Below are positions 59,648 through 64,000 of a stretch of DNA of 64,000 bases, in pieces. The stretch comes from Halicephalobus mephisto (taxonomy: Eukaryota > Nematoda > Chromadorea > Rhabditida > Panagrolaimidae): positions 1 to 64,000 of the forward strand of contig SWDT01000052.1 in NCBI GenBank assembly GCA_009193035.1, given 5' to 3'. The translations under genes and the position numbers were made by a program. The notes beneath the pieces were generated by a model. That model did no database searches. It was not told the origin of the DNA and was given only the letters and a program-made list of their open reading frames with translations. Every line of letters starts with the position of its first letter. The stretch's first letter is position 1.

Positions 59648-62049
59648 ATGGGCTTGTTTGATGTTAAAAGAATACATTATCCAGGTTAGTTTTTTGTTTT
59701 TGTTTTTTAGCTTAGGCGTGTCTTGTGCCTGAAGAACTTGTTTTGAAATAACCCCTCGACAAACGGACAAACAAACCGAACTGTGCCATTGATTGCCCAT
59801 GGCTTTTCTGGTCTTTTGCAGCAATTTCGAACTCTCTCCATGAAATTCCAAATGTTGACATCACGTGGAAATTTCGAAATCTTGAAAATATATTTAAATT
59901 TTGTTTTAAAGAGATTACTATTTCTGGAAGATTCTAGAACTTTTTGAAGTTCTTTGGGAATATTTTTTGAAATTGAGTTGTGCAAGTTCTAAAAATGTTC
60001 TAGGATTTCGTGCTGAGATAATTTCATGGAAAAAGTTTATTTTTAGCCTTTATAATGGAATGAATAGGATTCTGGAAGTTGTTAGTCTTCCAAGATCAAA
60101 TAGAAAGTTTTGAATTTTTGTGGGAACTTTGAATTTTTTTAAAATTAAAAATTTTAGACACTTCTGGGATCCTATTGAAAATTCCGAAACTTTTCTGAAT
60201 TTTATAGATTTTTAGAATTTTCTAGAGTTGTGGAAAATTTTTAAATTATATCTGAAACCTTGAATTTTAGAAAATTCGCGTTAAGACAATTCATAAGAAT
60301 TATCATATTCAGTTTTTTATAATAATGTCAGTGAAAGTTATTTTCTTTTCACATCATATTCATGTTAGATTAGGCGTTAACTTTTTTGTATCCCATGGCA
60401 ACTTGAATCAATGAAAGAACTATTTTGAAAGTAGCTATTACCTCAAACTTTGTTTTTTTGTCGTCAGATTTTCATTGTTTTTGAAATTGTTCCGGAATTT
60501 TCTTTATATTTCTTAATCCTCTTACGAAATAATTTTATTTTCTGATTATAAAATGCCGCTGGCACTCTAATCTCCAAGTTTGCATTATTGAAGGGCTGAA
60601 ATGTGTTGTTCTGCTAGTTCTATCGATGTTCTCGGTTAGTTTTTAAAAAAAATAAAAAATTGATATCAAATTATTTTTAAAAATTCCGTTTGTCTGGGAT
60701 TTTCTGTCTTGTTTCTATTTCTTTTTAATTTTTTGTGCTTTAATGATTGTTTTTTCAGCAATGGATGCAAGGAAATTAAAAGAAGGAAATCTTCTGCGTT
60801 ACAAAAGCGGATTTCTTGGAGGTAAATGGAAAACTGTTCATGCTGCTCTTTATTCTGATTCTACACTCAGTTGGTATGACGATAAGGTAAGGTTTTTGTG
60901 TTTAATATTATTATGATTATTAGATTTTATAAGTTTTGGGATATTTCTAGATTTTGCAAGTTCTTAATATATGAAAATCTAAAATTCTATCGAAATTGTC
61001 TGAAACTTTGAGTTGTAGAATATTCTAGAATTTTGTATCAAAACAGTTTCGTAACAAATTCCATATGTAATTTTTACAATTATATGATAATTGCTATTTT
61101 TCAGAATGACAGTAAGCCTGCAGGATCTATTCTTCTGAAGGATGTGGTTCCTTACATGTGTGTTGGTCTGATGACAGATAGAATGCCGGTTCGTCGACCG
61201 TCTTTGCCTCAAGGATGCTCTGTTCATCATGTTGTTGGAATTGGAATGGATCCAAGAGCGGAAAAAGTCTACTGGTTCCTGTTTAGTTCTGATAGTGATT
61301 TGGAGTCATGGTTCCAAGAAATTGTGAAAACGTTACCTAAACCTAATCCTCCTCCTCAACAACCGGATGGACAGAAACCTCCAGAGGAAAATTCTCCTCC
61401 ACCTGTTGGATTCAATGTTAACCCGGGACAACCAGCTCCTCCTCCTCCTTACAGTACAGGAGGTAGTGGAGGATACCCACCTCCGGGTAATTCTGGTCCG
61501 TATCCTCAAGGGGGATACAGACCTCCTCCACCTCAAGGCTATGGACAACCCCAAGGATATGGTGGTTATGCACCTCCGACAAATCACACTGTAGTTATTG
61601 ATAGAACAGGCGGAGGCTATGGTGGCGGATCTGGTGGAAGCGGCTTTGGTGGCCTTGGAATGGGTCTCCTTGGAGGTACTTTGTTGGGCTACGGTCTGGG
61701 ATCTATGTTCTCTGGACCTCATGGCTATGGAGGTTACGGTGGATTCGGTGGCGGATTTGGCGGTGGATATTACTCTGACAATGATACTACTGTCAATAAC
61801 TACTACAATACTACGAATGATACTAATACGACCAATAATTATGACCAAAATCAAGGTGATGGAGGTTATGGGCAACAATATGAAGATCAGCCTTATGATC
61901 AAGATCAAGGAGTTGATTATAATGATTTTGGTAATGATGGCGGCTATGATGGAGGAGATTTTGGAGGCAACGATTTCGGAGGTGGTGACTTTGGAGGTGG
62001 AGATTTTGGAGGCGGTGACTTCGGAGGTGGAGATTTTGGTGATTTTTAA
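59648..62049 (+). CDS. PH-like domain protein with Pro-rich and Gly-rich tail
   Basis: The core consists of exons 60759-60886 and 61105-62049. From the ATG at 60761 it gives 356 aa. Residues about 5-110 are PH-like (SGFLGGKWKTVHAALYSDS ... VYWFLFSSDSDLESWFQEI, with the typical C-terminal Trp helix). Residues about 115-190 are Pro-rich (PPPPYSTGGSGGYPP). A Gly/Tyr-rich stretch follows, then an Asn/Thr-rich DTTVNNYYNTTNDTN segment, then repeated GGGDFGGGDFG. Two alternative 5' exons, 59648-59684 (MGLFDVKRIHYP) and 60601-60634 (MCCSASSIDVL), both end in phase 1 and join 60759 in frame. The acceptor at 60758 (tttttcag-ca-ATG) could instead take a spliced leader directly. The function is unknown; self-associating low-complexity behaviour is inferred from composition. 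It converges with GCLM. Confidence 0.82.
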
Positions 62050-62153
62050 ACTTATGTATATATTCGTGCTAAATCAAGTTAATCTTATCCGTGATACAAG
62101 TCATTATTTCCTAGAAATAGCTAGCTTAAGAATTTTATCGATCTCTGATTTCA

Positions 62154-62159
62154 AATAAA
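62154..62159 (+). terminator. AATAAA signal of the PH/Gly-rich gene
   Basis: AATAAA lies about 105 bases past the stop, just before the convergent GCLM 3' end. Confidence 0.6.
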
Positions 62160-62243
62160 AAATTATAACCTTACATGAATTTTTAAAATGCAATCTTTGG
62201 AAAGTCATGGGATCAACAGTAAAATTATTAAATTCCCCAAACT

Positions 62244-63491
62244 TCAAGAAGTACTATCAAATTGGACAATATATCCCTTAGCAGCCATGATGGATCGTCT
62301 TCTAATCCAGACCGTGTATCTTGCAGCCCATGTAGGAACAAATCTTTCACGACAAACTGGAGCTGATTTGTTTAAAGTGCAAATTGTTTGAAAAACTTCT
62401 CGAAGAGGGAATGGATGAGGATCATTATGTGTCAGTAATTGAATGTCGTTTTCTTGAGCATATTTTTGAAGATCAGGAGGAACCTATAAGAAACAATGAA
62501 TTTATTTTAGTTTTAATAAGAAAAAAAATGTAAATAGACTGAAAGTAAATATTCATTATTAAGTTTTTCGTTGTAAGTGAATAATAAATCATTAAATAGA
62601 GTTCATTCGCAAGGGGTTCGGGGGTTTATTTAAAGGTTCGTCCATATGGGATTTAGAAAATCAGTCGAAAAAGAGATTCAAGGATGTCTTCATACGATAT
62701 TTAGGGATTCATAGTCATCGAAAAATTTCTAAACAGCATCAAGTCATTCCTTAAATCTACTAGAAGTAATCAAAGGAACAGAAATCCGCGGATATATCTA
62801 ATCTGGCAGATATATCGAATCTATAAAAATTTCTAACTTAAATTTCGATATAAAATTTCCCAAACAAAATAGAAAATATCTAAAAAAGGAGATTCATGGA
62901 TATATCTAATCTGGCAGATATATCAAATCTATAAAAATCTTTAGCTTAAATTTCGATATAAAAAATCTCCAAAACTCGTTAGAAAATACTTAAGATAAAA
63001 GAAATCCATGGATATATCAAATATATAGAAATTCTATAATTTTTAAGAAGAAATTTCGATATAAAAATTACTGAAAATTACGGAATTTTAATTTAATAAT
63101 ACTCACCACACAACAACCATCGATATTGTAGTGATTGACACACGGTTTGACTTCGGCCGCATCTACGAGCATTTGGAGGGCTTTCAAATTGAAATCAGAT
63201 ACTCCTATAGAGACCAATTTTCCGCTTTGTACCAGTTTTTCCAAATCTTTCCAAATAGCCAGGACTTTGTTCAACCAGTTTTGATCCACTTCATCGTCTT
63301 CTGGATGAGGGAAATCCACAATTAGTTGTTCAATATTCTCTACTTTTAGCTGATCTAAAGTAGCATCAATCGCGGATTCGATTTCCGAAGTAGAATATTC
63401 ATCTAGGAAAACTTTCAACGTAATTTTTAAATCATCTCTGTCGTGTGTAAGTGGAGCATCCTTAGCGGCTAGTAACAGGGTCCCATTGTCC
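62244..63491 (-). CDS. GCLM: Glutamate-cysteine ligase regulatory subunit (GCLM), 5' end outside window
   Basis: GCLM modulates the catalytic subunit of the first step of glutathione synthesis. Two minus-strand exons are visible (63107-63491, 62244-62483), encoding the last ~208 aa. The fold is aldo/keto-reductase-like: EQLIVDFPHPEDD, WKDLEKLVQSGKLVSIGVSDF and VKPCVNHYNIDGCCVVPPDL match human SVIIASPPIEDG, LENLVQSKKIVAIGTSDL and VKPNSNQVNLASCCVMPPDL. LQKYAQENDIQLLTHNDP follows, then the end RYTVWIRRRSIMAAKGYIVQ. The upstream exon begins with one base of a split codon at 63491, so at least one 5' exon lies beyond 64000 or in unrecognised sequence. The intron (62484-63106) holds a ~105-bp repeat with aatctggcagatatatc. 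Confidence 0.93.
62750..63060. repeat. ~105-bp repeat in GCLM intron
   Basis: About three degenerate units with tggatatatctaatctggca, then tatatcaaatctataaaaat, then cttaaatttcgatataaaa. Confidence 0.65.
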
Positions 63492-64000
63492 CTAAAATAA
63501 TGCTATTACAAAAACCATATGTGAACTTCTTGCAAAATCATCTTAAGACAAACTTTTAACACCTAAACTGGCCTAAAATTTCTGATTTACAGATCATTTC
63601 GTAATCAATTATATTTTATAAAAACCATATGTGAACTTCTTGCAAAATCATCTCAAGACAAATTTTTAACACCTAAACTGGCCTAAAACTTCTGATTTAC
63701 AGATTATTTCGTAATCAGTCATATATGAAGTTTTTAGAAATACAAGTAGCCTAAAACTTAAGTTTCGAATGATTTCGTAATCTTATGATTTTGTGGTTAG
63801 TCATATATTGAAAATCTAGAAATAAGTATTTTTTACGAAATTATTTCCAGAGGAATTTCTGAATTTCCAAAAACCCAAGTGGCCTAAAATTTTTATTTTC
63901 AGTGATAATTATTTCGTAATTGATTTTCTGGGCCTGTATTCTTCCTAGATACATCTACAACTTTTTAAATGGGAATATATAGAATAAAAAAGCTTTATCT
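63492..64000. repeat. Upstream part of GCLM: ~105-bp repeats to the window end
   Basis: Two near-identical units (about 63502-63610 and 63613-63717) share aaaaccatatgtgaacttct, then tgcaaaatcatctyaagaca, then aacacctaaactggcctaaa, then atttcgtaatca. A looser third copy follows. This is probably another GCLM intron; no further exon was recognised. Confidence 0.55.

Noticed and set aside
61333..61908. Long ORFs in other frames over the Gly-rich exon
   Set aside because: They are shadows of GC-richer low-complexity coding sequence.

Overview
The window is AT-rich eukaryotic DNA and looks like a nematode autosomal region, most likely from Caenorhabditis or a close relative. Four things point there: compact genes with many short introns; acceptors ending in a T-run plus CAG or TAG; acceptor-like sites immediately 5' of many start codons, as expected for spliced-leader trans-splicing; and the intron phrases 'tactgtag' and 'cgtgtcgagac'. 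No tRNA, rRNA, CRISPR or prokaryotic feature was seen. Exon models were built by hand from reading frame, splice phase and family recognition. No transcript or database search was available.

Layout. 1-8989: repeat-dominated, no supported gene. 8990-9814: secreted six-cysteine cystine-knot candidate (+). 9815-13267: repeats and MITE-like elements. 13268-15580: TRAPPC6/Trs33 (-). 15965-17176: disordered Ser/Pro-rich protein (-). 17447-19685: NOVA-type three-KH RNA-binding protein (+), divergent from the previous gene. 20142-21684: gamma-SNAP (+). 21877-23685: five-finger C2H2 protein (+). 24541-27727: haspin kinase (+). 27869-28255: small secreted Cys-rich protein (+), followed by decayed copies of its last exon. 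29244-29926: PB1-domain-only protein (+). 31026-35445: p62/sequestosome-1 with PB1, ZZ, LIR and UBA (+). 37146-39927: SERINC (+). 40132-40377: TMEM258/OST subunit (+). 40593-43480: sugar transporter (-). 43481-47760: tandem repeats. 47761-49394: AHSA1, the Hsp90 co-chaperone (-). 50548-52242: four-TM orphan (+). 52243-55911: tandem repeats and MITEs. 55912-56575 and 59648-62049: two paralogous PH-like genes (+). 62244-63491: GCLM, truncated by the window edge (-).

Most genes are housekeeping: vesicle traffic (TRAPPC6, gamma-SNAP), mitosis (haspin), selective autophagy (p62), ER glycosylation and membrane lipid (TMEM258, SERINC), proteostasis (AHSA1) and glutathione synthesis (GCLM). Several closely spaced same-strand pairs have an acceptor just before the downstream ATG and no AATAAA between them, so they may be operons: haspin/secreted protein, SERINC/TMEM258, disordered protein/TRAPPC6 and gamma-SNAP/zinc finger.

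The most interesting signals are: a PB1-only paralogue next to p62 with an identically placed, phase-compatible intron; a Spaetzle/neurotrophin-like secreted candidate; tandem decaying copies of a terminal exon; perfect heat-shock elements upstream of AHSA1; a NOVA KH3 domain with a broken GXXG loop; a GC-AG intron; and several families of palindromic MITE-like repeats.
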